This document shows, one piece after another, positions 11,185 to 22,707 of a DNA stretch of 64,000 nt (positions are counted from its first letter, which is position 1; each line of letters begins with the position of its first letter). The position numbers and the translations under genes are program-made. The notes under the pieces are model-generated. The model saw only the letters and a program-made list of their open reading frames with translations. It ran no database searches and was not told the DNA's origin. The DNA is from Sycobia sp. Sy_11 (Eukaryota; Arthropoda; Insecta; Hymenoptera; Epichrysomallidae), in assembly GCA_018907035.1 (NCBI GenBank), contig JACCIC010000029.1, positions 2,311,001 through 2,375,000 of the forward strand, in the 5' to 3' direction.

Positions 11185-12802
11185 GTCACCCAGGATATAT
11201 GGTCGAACTGTATCACCTTTTATATCGCAGTAAAAAGGCGTATGGTCCGGGTAGTTAAACGTAATTTGCTTTAGTTTAAGAGTATGTGACCTATCGCGTA
11301 GTATGCGGTTTAGTTCAGTGTCATTCTCCTGTCTCTGTGCAAGGGTCTTGACGTCGAACAGTTTAGGTAGCCTGAACGCGTTGACGGACCTCTGGGTCGT
11401 AATCGTTCCAGCTGTCGTGCCAGTTGAGCATCATGGGAATGTAAAAGCATTCAATGCAAGATAGCGCGTCCGCGATGGGGCTTTCTTTGCCCGGCCGGTA
11501 GGTGATGCGCAGCTTAAACTACCCCAGGGACGTTACCTGTCTGCAGCGAATTGCAGGGGCTTTGTCCTACGATTGCGCGAGAGCATACGCTAGGGGTTTG
11601 TGATCCGTTACCACGTCGAAGGATCGGCCTTCGAGGTAGTAGAAAAATGTTCTAACCGCGTAATATATGGCGGTGAGTTCGCGGTCGTACGTGCTGTATT
11701 TCGACTGCGCGTGATTGAACTTTTTGCTGAAGAACGCAAGTGGCTGCCATAGATCGCCGGTCTTCTGTTCGAGCACGAATCCCATGGTGATATCGGACAC
11801 GTCGGTGACTAATCTGATCTCGGCGTCGAGTGAGGCGAAAACGGTTTCCGGCACGTTGGCGAGCTGTTCCTTGCAACGTTCGAACGCGGTGTTACCGGCC
11901 GTGTCCCATGAGATAGGGCGCGAATCTTTCGTCTTGGCCTCTTTTATATACCGCACTAACGGTTCTTGTACCTCCGCGGCGTGTGGGATTGACGCGCGGT
12001 AGAAATTGACCATGCCGATTTGGAAACGATTCAATTCGTTTACGTTCCTTGGCTGGGGAAAATCGCGGACAGCTATCACCTTTTCAGGTGTCGGCTTGAA
12101 TCCTCTCACGTTTATGACGTGACCCAAAAATTGGAGCTCCGGCTGCCCGAGATGACATTTGTCAATGTTAAGGCGCAGCCGAAACTTGTCTAGGCGCGCC
12201 ATAACCGCTTCAAGATCCCGCTTATGCTGCTCCTTGTCGGTCGAGGCGATTAAGATGTCGTCGACGAATACGAAGGCGCATCGCACGTTGAAACGTTTTC
12301 AAACCGAACGACTTAACGTTAAACTCGAATAGGCCGAAGGGGGTAATTACCGTAGTTTTCTCTCTATCCTCCTCTGCTACGGGAATTTGATAGAAGGCTT
12401 TGTGAAGGTCTAGCTTTGAGAACACGGATTTTCCATTAAGGAGAGTGAGGAAATCCTGGAGTCTTTCAATCAATCAATCACCGTCTTTTTTCTTGACCAT
12501 GTGAATGGGAGAAACCAAGGGGCTTTTAGAGGGGCGAATAATGCCTTTTTGCATTAGTTCTTCGAATTGAGCTTTTGCTGCTTAAATTTTCTCCGGGCTC
12601 AGCCGTCGCGCACGTTGGCTGAGTGGAGGGCCCGTGGTTACTATGTGGTGATAAACACCACGATCTCTTAGCTCCTCATCCTGCTCTGTCCTGAGGACGT
12701 GCGGAAATTTCTGTAGCACGGCGGCGTACGGGCAGGCGGGGTTGATTGCGAATACTGACGGAGTGTTTGTAACTTTGGCGTTACAACGTTACAACACTCT
12801 CC
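11185..12802 (-). pseudogene. Gypsy (CsRn1-like) RT-RNase H relic
   Basis: Order on the minus strand: AAKAQFEELMQKGIIRPSKS and SPIHMVKKKDGD (RT start, about 12480-12580, with a stop just before it); KLDLHKAFYQIPVAEED and ITPFGLFEFNVKSFGL (12473-12222 frame); then, after a frameshift at about 12285, CAFVFVDDILIAS with an intact catalytic Asp pair. Conserved thumb sequence FLGHVINVRGFKPTPEKV and the RNase H start LVTDVSDITMGFVLEQ follow. The RNase H runs to VVTDHKPLAYALAQS (stop at 11567), and remnants (YRPGKESPIADALS) continue to about 11480. One to two frameshifts and a few stops break it. It is less decayed than the other Gypsy copies here. Confidence 0.85.
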
Positions 12803-13225
12803 TCAGTGTCTTTTCGCGTGAGCTGCCGTAGCTTCAGATCCAGGACCAGGTGGTATTTCTCTAAGAAATCGCTCCCGATTATCGGAATCTCGATGTTCGC
12901 TACGATGAATTTCCACGGTAAGGTTTTGCGGAATCCTAAGTAACTTTCTTGTGCCGAACGTTAGGATCGTTGATCCTTTCGCCGCGAAAAGTGTAAATGG
13001 CTCTTCGGGCGAATCGGGTTCAACACACCCGGAAGGTAAGACGCACACGTCGGCGCCGGTGTCTATCAAAAAGGATAGCCCGGTGACTTGGTCCTTGGCG
13101 ATGAGGCGTTTGGAAAATACTAACGCGATCTCATCCTCTTGAGGACCGCGATTTACGCGTTTCCCGGAACCGTAGATGTGTTCGCGGCCGAGAAATCGTC
13201 GTAACGGATACATTGCGGGTTGCAA
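12803..13225 (-). pseudogene. Gypsy aspartic protease domain
   Basis: The minus-strand frame carries GLSFLIDTGADVCVLPSG, a complete retropepsin D-T-G-A active site, followed by FTLFAAKGSTILTFGTRKL, which fits the flap and second strand. Upstream residues (RRFLGREHIYGSGKRV) are basic and may belong to the end of Gag. The domain itself seems intact, but it is separated from gag and RT by frame changes. Its place between gag and RT matches the canonical order. Confidence 0.8.
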
Positions 13226-14419
13226 TATCTTGCGGCTTTTCCGTAGTCGAAGTGTGACTCGTAAAAGCGGTTGATTAGCTTCGGGGTTTTCCGCGACTCT
13301 TGTTTAGCAGAGTTTTTGGTGCGAAGAAAATCTGCGGCTTACTCGGCATGTTTTGCGGAGGACTCGCGATCGGGTTTATCTCTCAGTATAGTTGGCGGTG
13401 GGGTCAGGTCCCCGATCTCCCTTCTCAACCGTTCGAGATCGCGTGAGACGGAGTTTTTATTGTGCGTCTCTCCGCGTGTGTGACTGTTTTCGTGGTACAC
13501 GTCGAATACTTTATCCGCGTGTTCTGGTGCCTGTTCATCGTTATCGTTGATGATTGCACATTGTATGTATTTCGGAAGGCCGGACCGCCAAAACGCGACT
13601 ATCGTTGTTCGTGGCATGTGCGTGCCGGCGTTGCGAATAAATTCCCTATGAATGATTCCCTAATTCCGTTTCCCGAAAGATTTTATCGAGTTTCTGTTTC
13701 AACATTGAAGTGTTGTGAGGCAGAAGCTTGTTTTTCAGACCATTGTACATGTCGTTCGGCGGCAGTACGTGGAATAGGACCGGGTTGGCCCTGATTGTTT
13801 CAACGGATAGAGGATTGGTAAGAGCCTCAAATTTATCGACATCAGCGGTGATAGCGCGCGCTGCGAGAAGGCGTTCGAAGACTATAAACCATCCCTTGGC
13901 ATTTGTTCGCGTGAACTGCGCGAAACGAACTCGGCCACCACGTTGGGGCTCGTTTCCATACGCGGGAAGATCGATTGATGCGACGGATTCATTGTCGGCG
14001 CTGATCTGCGGGACGTCGTTAGTCGCAACATCGTGCCTGTGTTGCAGGACCAGGCTGTGCACTAGCTCCGTTAACTGAGCTACCTGTTGGTGCAAATTCT
14101 GCGTATCCGCGTTAAGGGTCACAATCTGCTCGGAGAGTCTGACTTTTGGGCTGTTATCGCTCGACCAGTTGCTTGCCATTGTACTATCTTCCGCGTCGCG
14201 GATATTATCTTTTTCGCGAGGGAGGATTGGATTGTTACGGGTTGGAGTACGGGTCACTGTACCTTTTTTTCGAAAAGGAGGCGTAGAGAAAAGACTCATA
14301 TCCCTGCTCTTGCTCGGTGATAATCTGTACGCGCGACCGCTATGGAGACATCCAGGGAGTAAAGGCTCTGTCCTCTCAATTTTTCCTAAGTTTTCTACAA
14401 TGGTGCTAACACGGTGCAC
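13226..14419 (-). pseudogene. Gypsy (CsRn1-like) gag relic
   Basis: A 257-codon minus-strand frame (14419-13646) begins with a basic N-terminus. It has a likely coiled-coil (LNADTQNLHQQVAQLTELVH), then a capsid-like stretch in which the FERLLAARAITADVDKFEAL and VLPPNDMYNGLKNKLL blocks fit the CsRn1-type Gag I recall. A stop and frame change near 13640 lead to a second frame (13617-13339) with FWRSGLPKYIQCAIIND, the usual continuation. No CCHC zinc knuckle is visible, which is typical of this clade. Gag would form the particle shell. The frame break means it cannot be made as one protein. Confidence 0.75.
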
Positions 14420-15089
14420 GCAGGCACCATTACAAAGGTTGAACGCATCTGCCCTGAAACTAATCTACACTAACTGCCTAAGTGTATGTTTGCTAGTGGG
14501 CGGGGCTCGCGTGAAACTACTTTTGCTGTAATCGGTATTAAGACAACTGTTTTACCGATGCGAGGTATGGAAGAACCCGTACGGTTGTAATGTCGGTCAG
14601 GAGGCTCACATGATACCGAATCACTACGGTGTTTGCTCCGACTTGCCCGTTACCGGCATGGGAGGCTCACACCCTCCCGGCGGGATGAAGTAGAGCGGTA
14701 CACGTAGCTATAGCAGAACTCCTTCGTCCGTCAGCTTATAGCTAGAAGCCCTGTACGTGAGTTCACGCAGATTTCTTACAAGCTATTTACATAATTATGT
14801 GATATGAAAAAAAAATCGCACGTACAGGGGCTGGGTAACAGTAATGGTGGCTAAACAATGAAGCTCTCGAGGATCTGCTCGGGGCACGTTGAACAGAACT
14901 ATAGAAGGCTTATGAGAATTCTTGTTATCTAAATTTTTTAGCGAATTCGGCCTTGCCGCTTCTGAGCCATAATCAGTTGCCTATTGGGAGAGATATTTAG
15001 CTGAAGCTATAGTTCCCTGAGCAATCATTGCTTTTCCGTTGCAACAAGATTCATGCGCGAGAACTATCAATACGCGAGAAACATATATG

Positions 15090-15129
<40 letters not shown>
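15090..15129. repeat. (AT)n microsatellite
   Basis: A near-perfect AT dinucleotide run. Confidence 0.95.
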
Positions 15130-15131
<2 letters not shown>

Positions 15132-16027
15132 CAACAAAAAATCTTACAAAGCTATGTTAACTTTGAATAAAAATTATTGAAAATTAGTTGCAGGATAGGA
15201 AAAAAAAAATTTTATGAACTATTAGTTTATCACGGGCACACACTCTAACTAATGTTTTTTAGGTTAAATTGAGACCTTGAAGTTCATGTTGCTGATGACC
15301 GTTGGCGCTGCTGCTGTACTTTGCTGCGTTGCTGCGCTGTCTGCTGCGCTTCGTTGGCTGCGCACTAGACGATTGTTGCCAGATGGTGCTGCGTTGACAA
15401 CTGGTGCGGTGTTGCCGCTATGCTTTTTCTTCGAAGCAGCGGCCGTCGAGAGCTTTCCAAGAAAGCCTCCCCGTTTTTTGAGAAATGCTCCTGCGATGCG
15501 GGAATCGCGCGGCCTGCGCGTCCCGTCTAAAACACCGGATTATAAATTTTATTATGTGTTTTTTTATTTTCTTACCTCCTTTGACTGAATTTTAATTATG
15601 GGAAAAAGGATTTAGAAAGAAAAGGTTTTGAGGTTGACTCGATGATGCGGAGACGCTATGTCTTTCTTTTACACATTCTCCGCGAGCGGTGTAAAAGGCC
15701 TGCTCGGAGAGTTTCGGCGTGGCTGTCCACATGGTGTACGGGGCCAACGCGGCTCAGCGCACGGAATTTCCTTAGCCCGTGCGGTGTATGTGGCCGCCTG
15801 ATGGTGAGCGCCACGTGGTGTGCGGGGCCGACGTGACTTGGCGCGTGGTCTCTGCTAGGTGCTGCTGCGTCGCCGCTCTAGCGCGCGACTCTCTCCTTGG
15901 TGGCGCGGTGCGGCGCGTGGATTCGGAACGTGCTCGGTCGGCAGGGTTCGGCCGCGTAAGCTGCTCGGCGCTGCTGCTGCAACTCGGCGGTGGGCGCACG
16001 TGGGTGCGCAGCTGCGTAGAGTGTCTC

Positions 16028-16052
16028 TGCTCTCTCTCTCTCTCTCTCTCTC
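16028..16052. repeat. (CT)n microsatellite
   Basis: A CT run inside the GC-rich block; it resembles the CT run at 1889-1915 only in being simple sequence. Confidence 0.9.
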
Positions 16053-16293
16053 CTTTGTTCGGGAGGAGAAGAAGAAAAGAGAAAGTTTTTCCGATGCACT
16101 TTGTAGCGGAAAAACTAGATGTTTGCGTGAAATGCCGGTTATTTCACCACTAAAAACCACTCACTGAATTTACGCGGTTGCGCGTGAATTTTTCTGTGGA
16201 CGGAAAGTTTCACTTTTAAAGTTCAAAGGTTGCGCGAAATTTTTGCGAACGTCGAAATAGATTTTCAAGCGAGCGTTGAAAAATTATTTTTCG

Positions 16294-16311
16294 GCAACGT
16301 CCGGGTCACCA
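16294..16311 (-). promoter_or_regulatory. Primer-binding site, tRNA-Trp type
   Basis: The minus strand reads TGGTGACCCGGACGTTGC, close to the tRNA-Trp complementary site used by CsRn1-type Gypsy elements (TGGTGACCCCGACGTGA as I recall it). It lies 1 nt inside the LTR that ends with CGACA. Orientation and clade agree with the minus-strand gag-pol at 9.1-14.4 kb. Confidence 0.6.
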
Positions 16312-16312
16312 A

Positions 16313-16677
16313 TGTCGGGTTTTGCGTATATTTATGTACAAAAATAAAAATATCTTCCATCGCGCGACTCCGTGAAAGCGGCTTAATTCTCGCCCGAACA
16401 TGTACGAGGATTAATTTAAGGATGGATGGGATTCGTTTGGATTCTGGGATACCGAAAGAAAAAACGAGTCTACGTCCGAATATTATATATAACTTTATTG
16501 TATGTATATATACAGGCGTACGTGTGCTCTTTTGCAGCTACACGATAAGACTAAATCTAGTATAGCGTGGATGCGCTTCGTTGCCTCCGCTACCCCCACT
16601 TTCGGTGGTGAGGCTGCTCGTGGCATGGTTATGTGGAGGATGCAATCCCCACATCTTCGTGGCGCTACCGCGCCACA
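16313..16677 (-). mobile_element. 5' LTR of minus-strand Gypsy (CsRn1-like)
   Basis: On the minus strand the segment begins TGTGGCGCGGTAGCGCCAC and ends CCCGACA, with the TG...CA ends of LTRs. It contains a TATA-like stretch (CTGTATATATAC, near 16505-16515) and an AATAAA at about 16493-16498 in the proper order. The primer site follows its 3' end. I found no second copy downstream of ORF3 near 8-9 kb, so the 3' LTR appears lost or is too diverged to see. Confidence 0.6.
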
Positions 16678-17572
16678 TGATATGGATAAGTAACAATTCA
16701 AATAAGTTCCCAAGTATTACTTATTATTATTGAATAAAAAAGTGGCTTATTAAAAGTAAAGGGGAATAGAGTAGTATGAAAATATTATTTACAAATTATT
16801 ACTTGAGGGCCCGTCTTTGGAAGGTTTATGGTAATTTAAATGGTTAAAATATATTGAAGAATAGTATCTTATTTTTGTGAAAAGAAATTGAATAATTTAA
16901 TATATTTTTAATATGAACGTAAACGCTTTATTTTATCAAAGAAACTTAAATCTACTACAACATAACCTACTACTTGTATCAACTCCTATTTGCTTGAATA
17001 TTTGAAGCTTTTATCAGTAAGTCTAGTTAAATAACGAAAGAAAGATGACTTCAGTAATGTTTCTGGTTATCAAGATATTTAAATATACATCAATTTTTAA
17101 CATATATTTCGTTATATTAGTTCTTATAAAGTAATTTATTGTCAGTAGATACATTTACATTATTTTTTTTAAAATTTAGTATTTCATTATCTTCTTCGTG
17201 ATGTAATCTATCACATCTAAGATTACTATTATCTTTGCTTAAGAGACAATAAAATTAACATTTGAAAAATCATCATTACCTAGATCCGCGATTATATTTT
17301 CATAACATTACAATTACTTTATTAGATAAATTTTTAATATTCTCTCAAGATTCTGTTACTACTGATTTGATAGAAAATACAATTTATTGAATCTGAAAAT
17401 TGGTTTTCAACTGATTTCAAATCATTTTCTTCATAAACGATTTTGATTATTGCAAGTGATTTAAACTGATTTCGAGTCGTAGATTCGAATGATTTCACGC
17501 AGTTAACAGATCTTCAACGTAATTTTATACGAGTAGGTATTTTGGTAATAAAAAATGAAATAATGTAAAATC
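16678..17572. repeat. AT-rich stretch with a diverged dispersed repeat
   Basis: There is no gene. About 16989-17125 matches 18566-18690 imperfectly (shared blocks such as AGATGACTTCAGTA and ATACATCAATTT / ATACGCATCAATTT). The second copy lies inside the mariner-like element at 17.6-19.0 kb. Confidence 0.5.
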
Positions 17573-19013
17573 TACAAGGGTGGTCCCAGAAGTACCTGAC
17601 GCACAAATAAAACTCAAAAATTTTGGAAAAAAATATATTTATTTTTTTCAGCCACCACAGTGGTTTCTGGCTCGCTAAAGATTAAATCATTTGATAGTCA
17701 ACTATTAGGATACATGAACATAGAATTTTCAGCTCTTTGGAACCCCGAAATAAAGCAAAAAGAATATCCATTATAAAAATAAGTTAACTATCGAATGACC
17801 TTGAAATCCAAGCTAATGGACAAAGTCAAGGTCATACGTGGATCAGCCCTTTCATACCATAAATCTTTTATGCGAAACCTATTGTCGCTGACTCACAATT
17901 TTGGAGCTGTTTAGTCAGAAACTGGATTGATCTTTTAATAACCTTTAGGTATCAATTTAACCTACCACTTTAATACGTAGTGGAACGTATAATTTTGAGC
18001 TTTTCCGATTCTGAAATAAAAAGTAAGGGTAACCATTTAAAAAAAAAAATTTACCTTGAAATACACTTGAATATTAATTTAAAGGTTCAAGTCAAGGTCA
18101 TTATGAACTAGCCCTGTATATACCCTAAAACTTTTATATAAACAGGTTACGTACAAACTGCTTACCGCTCGAGACATTTCTATCCGTTATTTTAAATGGA
18201 ACACCTAGTATACGTACACCGTGTCTCATTTTTATCTATAGGTCAAATCGAAAGATATTCATAGGAATAAAACAAAAAATTGTTCAGAAACTTTTGACAA
18301 TTAGTTTTGATCTTGAACTTCATTTTTAAGGTGATGTGAAGGTTAAGTGTCTTTTTAAAATGGGAATTCCTATTTATTCAATCAAACAAATCTACTACAA
18401 CGCCATCAATATAGATTTGGAGTCAATAATAATAGTAAATAGTTAATAATTTAGTAACATAAAATTATTAGTATTTCCTAATGAAACATACTAATAGTAT
18501 AACTCGAATGTCGTATAATTTGAAATCGTATAACTTGAAATCGTATGTATCAATGCATAATTGCTTGCATATTTAGAACTTTCATCGGGTCCAGTTAAAT
18601 TACGCAACAAAGAAGATGACTTCAGTAGTATTTGTTTTCATCAAAATGATTAAATACGCATCAATTTCTAAAAAAGATATTTCATTATAAAGTCTGCTAT
18701 CGAATATTTTACTGTTGCAAATGAAGGAGCAGTCTCACGCACAGTAGAGTTTAGTTTAACGTTTATATTGGTTAGGCTGAGGCCTTTCAAATAAAAGTAT
18801 TGCATCACAGAACGATGACCAATTTTTTCCATGTTTACAAATTCACTGAAAACGTTCACTATTGATGGCTGTCAAACAAATACTAAACATCATGGCGTCT
18901 TCAATCTTGAGATATATGCTTTATAGATTGTGTACTTTCTAATACAGTAGTATATTCTCAGCAATTACCGCCACCTCTAGGGCGATCCAGGTACTCCTGC
19001 GACCACCCTCGTA
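17573..19013 (-). mobile_element. Mariner-like element, degenerate
   Basis: Inverted ends are visible: TACAAGGGTGGTCCCAGAAG at 17573 and, on the other strand from 19013, TACGAGGGTGGTCGCAGGAG, matching at most positions for about 26 bp and starting with the TA of a TA target site. The length of 1.44 kb suits mariner. Only the transposase N-terminus is readable (18668-18859). The middle (17.7-18.56 kb) lacks transposase similarity and holds loose internal repeats around 'GTCAAGGTCAT' (17828, 18093), so it may contain foreign sequence. Confidence 0.7.
18668..18859 (-). pseudogene. Mariner transposase N-terminal fragment
   Basis: The frame gives MEKIGHRSVMQYFYLKGLSL, then APSFATVKYSIADF. This resembles the N-terminal helix-turn-helix of some mariner transposases, which binds the terminal repeats. 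The D,D34D catalytic domain is not found downstream. It is a fragment about 60 codons long, in the orientation expected from the terminal repeats. Confidence 0.65.
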
Positions 19014-19137
19014 ATCCTGAAATATTATTTTATTACTATCTTCGGTGATAACTTTTTTTAACAATGAAGAATATTTACGTCTGACTGTGAAATCTAATTA
19101 GGAAAAATATCATTTATCTAAATACAATGCATTATAG

Positions 19138-19362
19138 ACATGAGCTTTTTTTTTATTTTATTTAACGTCGCTCTATTTATCCTTCCATATATCGATGCTA
19201 ATCAGTGACGGAGGTTTACGATCTGTTTGTAAACAAAGCACATGTAGAGGATTACAGTGGTGCTTGTGTCAATCGGACGAGACCGAGATTTGAACTCGGA
19301 TCACCAAGTTACTAGTCCTTCGCTCTAGCGATCGAGCCATCGTAGGCCTCACATGAGCTTTT
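19138..19362 (-). mobile_element. tRNA-derived SINE with 12-bp target duplication
   Basis: The 12-mer ACATGAGCTTTT flanks the block at 19138-19149 and 19351-19362. Read on the minus strand, the unit starts with a tRNA-like head: box A TGGCTCGATCGC (19328-19339) and box B GTTCAAATCTC (19285-19295). A body of about 100 bp follows, then an A-rich tail adjoining the repeat. The boxes would serve as an internal RNA polymerase III promoter. The acceptor stem does not pair, so this is not a functional tRNA gene. Confidence 0.75.
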
Positions 19363-19439
19363 AAATGTTTAGAATGTCGAGAACATCCTACTTGCTTTAC
19401 TTTATACTTTGGTATAAAGTAATTTTAAAGATATAATAT

Positions 19440-21300
19440 ATATTATTATTATTTGTATAATTACGGAGGTGGCCCTTCCGGACCCCTAGACGCATGGGAA
19501 ACCCTTCGCGTTCCTCCCTAAGACCAGCAGCCGCTATAATGGGGAGGCCTTCCAGAACAAAAGTATTCTGTTCGCCATGCTGGCCTTGATGTCCTCCACA
19601 TTCAAGAATGTAGCTATTAAATATTGTCATCTCCTTTCAGATATGTTAGGACAGTGACAGAGAATATGTTCCGGAATGTTATCCTCTGTGTAACAAGAGC
19701 GACAGGAGGGGGCCCTTGTGAGACCCATCCTGCACATGTGAGCATTAAGTTTACCGTGACCAGTGAGCATCTCGATACCTATCTTCACCCTTTTTCTACT
19801 GAGGCCAAGAATAACCCTTATCCAGTCCTTTGCATTTCTAATGGAAATGAAGGCTTTTGTCTACCTGTATTTTCCATTTTCCTCCCATTTTTGGCTGTTT
19901 TCTTCCGCTATACATCCTTCAATCTTCCCCTTGATGAAGATGTTACAGAGTCCTAAAGCCGGCTTCGGGCCACTATAGACCGCTCTAGCTCTCATTTTGG
20001 TAACATCATACGCCATCATGTTTCCCTTGATTCCTTGATGACCCGGGATCCAAGCGTGACCTTTGCCTTCTCAGCCAACCTGCTCAGAAACAGAAAACAG
20101 CGCTTGTAGCGTGCTCTTACTGTCTGAGCAGATGCAAGTACGGGTGATGCGGGTCGTCGCCTTCACAACCATCTCCATCCCTCGCATTATTGCCATTAGC
20201 TAAGCTTGGAAAACGGTAGTGTATCGTCCCCATTGGAAAATTGTTCTTCTGCCATTACTTTTGCGGTACACCCCTGCACCTGCAACCCTTTCACTCTTAG
20301 AGCTATCTGTGAAATATATAGTTCTATAATGTTTGGGATGCCTGTTAAGCTAAATTTCCAGTCTTCTTTGGATGGGATACTGATTCTATATTTCTTGTCG
20401 AAGAGCAAGTCCCTTGAAGTGCCGTAATGGCCCTTCCCTGCTAACCTCACTGAGTAAGCTTTAAACTCTGTGGAGCGCTTTTGCAGCCTTACGCGCCAAA
20501 GTTAGTGTAAATGGTTATATCTTGAGTAGCATGCCTACCTAATCGTCCTTGAGATGTTCCTAACTACCATACTCCTCACTTTCTCCCGACTAAGCTGACA
20601 GCAGTGGAGAAGGCTGTTCTCTCCTATCAGACTAGAACACCATATTTTAGCCTTGGTTTCACAACAGTCTCAAATATCCATTTCGTATCTGATCTGAGGC
20701 CCAACGTCCTGCGTATGGACCTCCTAACCTGCCACAGGTAAGCTGTCAGCCTGTCAGCTGTATGCTTCAGATGATTTTTCCACGATATTTTAAGTACTTC
20801 ACCTAAGTACTTCACTTGCTTCTTCAAGGTTAAGGGTTGCCCTCCTAGAATCAAGTTGCATTCTCTATTCCATTTGTATTTTGTGGTGTATACTATGACT
20901 TCAGTCTTCACTTGGTAAACAGTCAGGCCTGTCCATCTACACCACGTGTCCACTAAATTAAGAATGTCTTGTAAGATTCTCCTAAGTAGTCCTCCTAGAA
21001 AGTGTCCTCTGGCGATTAAAATGATGTAATCGGAATAGCTCACAGCCGTACAACCCACGTTGTTCAGTCGTTTCAGAAGGTCTTTCACCACGAAGCACCA
21101 TCTGAGTGGAGATAGGATGGCATCCTGTGGGCACCCAGCCTCGACTACACCTGATAGGGTCGTACTCCTTTTACTGGTTTCCAGAACACGATTTCCCAAC
21201 ATATGGTCAATTCATTCCACAATACACGAGGGAATCTCATATCTATGCATGGCCTCTTTGATAATTCTCCGTGATGTTATCAGCTGGCGGCTCCTCATAA
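19440..21300 (-). pseudogene. LINE ORF2 relic with RNase H (I/Loa-like), 5'-truncated
   Basis: The minus strand shows, in order, RT blocks RRIIKEAMHRYEIPSCI (about 21270) and EAGCPQDAILSPLRWCFVV. The catalytic box reads AVSYSDYIILIARG, where families have Y-A-D-D, so the key aspartate pair is damaged. Thumb sequence follows to about 20630. An RNase H domain comes next: YFTDSSKSERVAGAGVY (about 20320), FQA then a stop where the second acidic residue belongs, and CICSDSKSTLQALF. A Cys/His block (about 19720-19640, CRSCYTEDNIPEHILCHC) lies near the C-terminus. RNase H together with this RT style suggests the I/Loa group. No endonuclease is seen, which fits the 5' truncation common in LINEs. Confidence 0.75.
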
Positions 21301-21342
21301 CATTCATGAGGAACGGTACGATACTTATTTAGGCACGACTAG

Positions 21343-22412
21343 CTTGCACGCATCATGCTCATGTACTAAATCTGCGATGGCGGGATGGGAACGAAAGTAG
21401 TACATTCGTTTCCTGACGACTTTCCACGATGGATGTCGATTGGATTGCTCACGTGTTTCTTATAGAGGCGCAGATTCCAGGGATCTTGCACATCGGTGAC
21501 GCGGAGGGAGGCGACTCGTCTCGCAGGTCGGGCCGTCTCTTCTCAGGTCGGCTCGTTTTCGTACAGATAAGAGAAAGCGTCTAGTACGCAATTCAAGGTA
21601 CGTTTTCGGCGGATGACTTCATAGTTATATCCCTGTAGTTCGAAGGTCCAACGGGTTAGTCTGACCGTGGAATTGCGTAATGAGTGCAGCCAACGAAGGC
21701 TGCTGTGATCAGTTTTCACTTGTAAGCGGCCCCCGACGAACAGGTGAAATTTACGTTCAGCCCAAAACACGGCGAGACATTCATGTCCGGTGACCAAATA
21801 ATTACGCTCAGTCGCACTCATTGTGCGACTAACGTAGGAAAGCATGCGCGCCACGCCAGAATCTGTTCGCTTCAGCACGTCGCCTAGTCCCGAGTTCCTG
21901 CTGTCCGATTGTATGACGAACGTTTCTCCAAACGACGGTCGTGCGATGATTGGCGCAGATGCGACAAACGCCCGGATTTGTAGAAAGGCTTGCTGCTGCT
22001 CTTCTTCCCAATGATACTTAATATTCTTCTTTGTTAAGTGGGTAAGAGGCTCAGCAAGCGTCGCAAAGTTTTCAAAGGACTTGCGGGACAAGGACGCATG
22101 GTCTAAACACCTACAGAGCTGCTTCAGATTCTTTGGTGCGGCGTAAGTTAAGATTGGTACAATCTTATCCGGATCAGGTTGAAACCGATAACAGAATGCC
22201 AAGAAATCGTACTTCTGCGTGTCCGAATTTGCTCTTCTGCTTATTAATGGTTAGGCCGGCATAGGAGATACACTGCAGAAAATGTTCGAGCCACCTAAGG
22301 TGCTCGTCAAAGCTCTCCTTAGCGATGATCACATCATGGAGGTAGCCGACGGCGACCGGCTCCATTTTAGGGCCGCTCAGCTTATCGCTGAGCTACTGAA
22401 ACGTTGCAGGCC
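21343..22412 (-). pseudogene. Gypsy RT-RNase H fragment
   Basis: The fragment starts abruptly in RT at 22412. The catalytic motif reads GYLHDVIIA where Y-L-D-D is expected, so one catalytic aspartate is histidine. Thumb and RNase H continue in the frame 22202-21543 (HLTKKNIKYHWEEEQQQAF, FVIQSDSRNSGLGDVL, LQVKTDHSSLRWLHSLRNST, VLDAFSYLYE). Beyond the stop, a broken tail (21540-21343) resembles the linker toward integrase. The integrase itself is missing, and AT-rich DNA replaces the upstream half. Two breaks are seen: an in-frame TAG near 22400 and a frameshift near 22200. Confidence 0.8.
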
Positions 22413-22707
22413 AACTGGTATTTGATTTTTCATCATCTTCAAAATTTAAACTTTCGAATGTTGAATTTTTCTAAAAAAAAGGAAAGGGGAAAAACCCTTT
22501 TTGATGTTTCCGAAAAGGAAAAACAAAAGAAAAATTTTGAAAATATAACAAAATCTTTGATTTTTATATTTTTCGAAAGAGAAAAACCAAAAAGCAAAAC
22601 CGCAAAAAAGTGCTTTCGCACTCTTTAAAACAACTATCTTCTATATTAAATATTTATATTATATAAAATATAATTATATTCCACATACAGAAAGTATTTT
22701 ACAATTA
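22413..22707. other. AT-rich junction sequence
   Basis: A-rich low-complexity sequence. A short perfect hairpin AGTGC-TTTC-GCACT lies near 22610. No gene is seen. Confidence 0.5.

Larger units (their letters stand above)
14420..16293. other. Region between Gypsy gag and its primer site; GC-rich, probably composite
   Basis: About 1.9 kb separates the gag start from the primer-binding site, longer than a usual leader. 14420-14800 is balanced in composition, 14800-15280 AT-rich, and 15280-16150 GC-rich with many open frames that show no domain. I suspect at least one nested insertion but found no ends. The GC-rich open frames are best explained by composition. Confidence 0.4.

Noticed and set aside
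15277..16167. Many open frames in the GC-rich block as genes
   Set aside because: GC-rich composition depletes stop codons; frames overlap on both strands and show no domains.
19270..19350. tRNA gene on the minus strand
   Set aside because: Box A and box B are present but the acceptor arm does not pair, and the unit continues into a body with an A-rich tail and target duplication, so it is a SINE.
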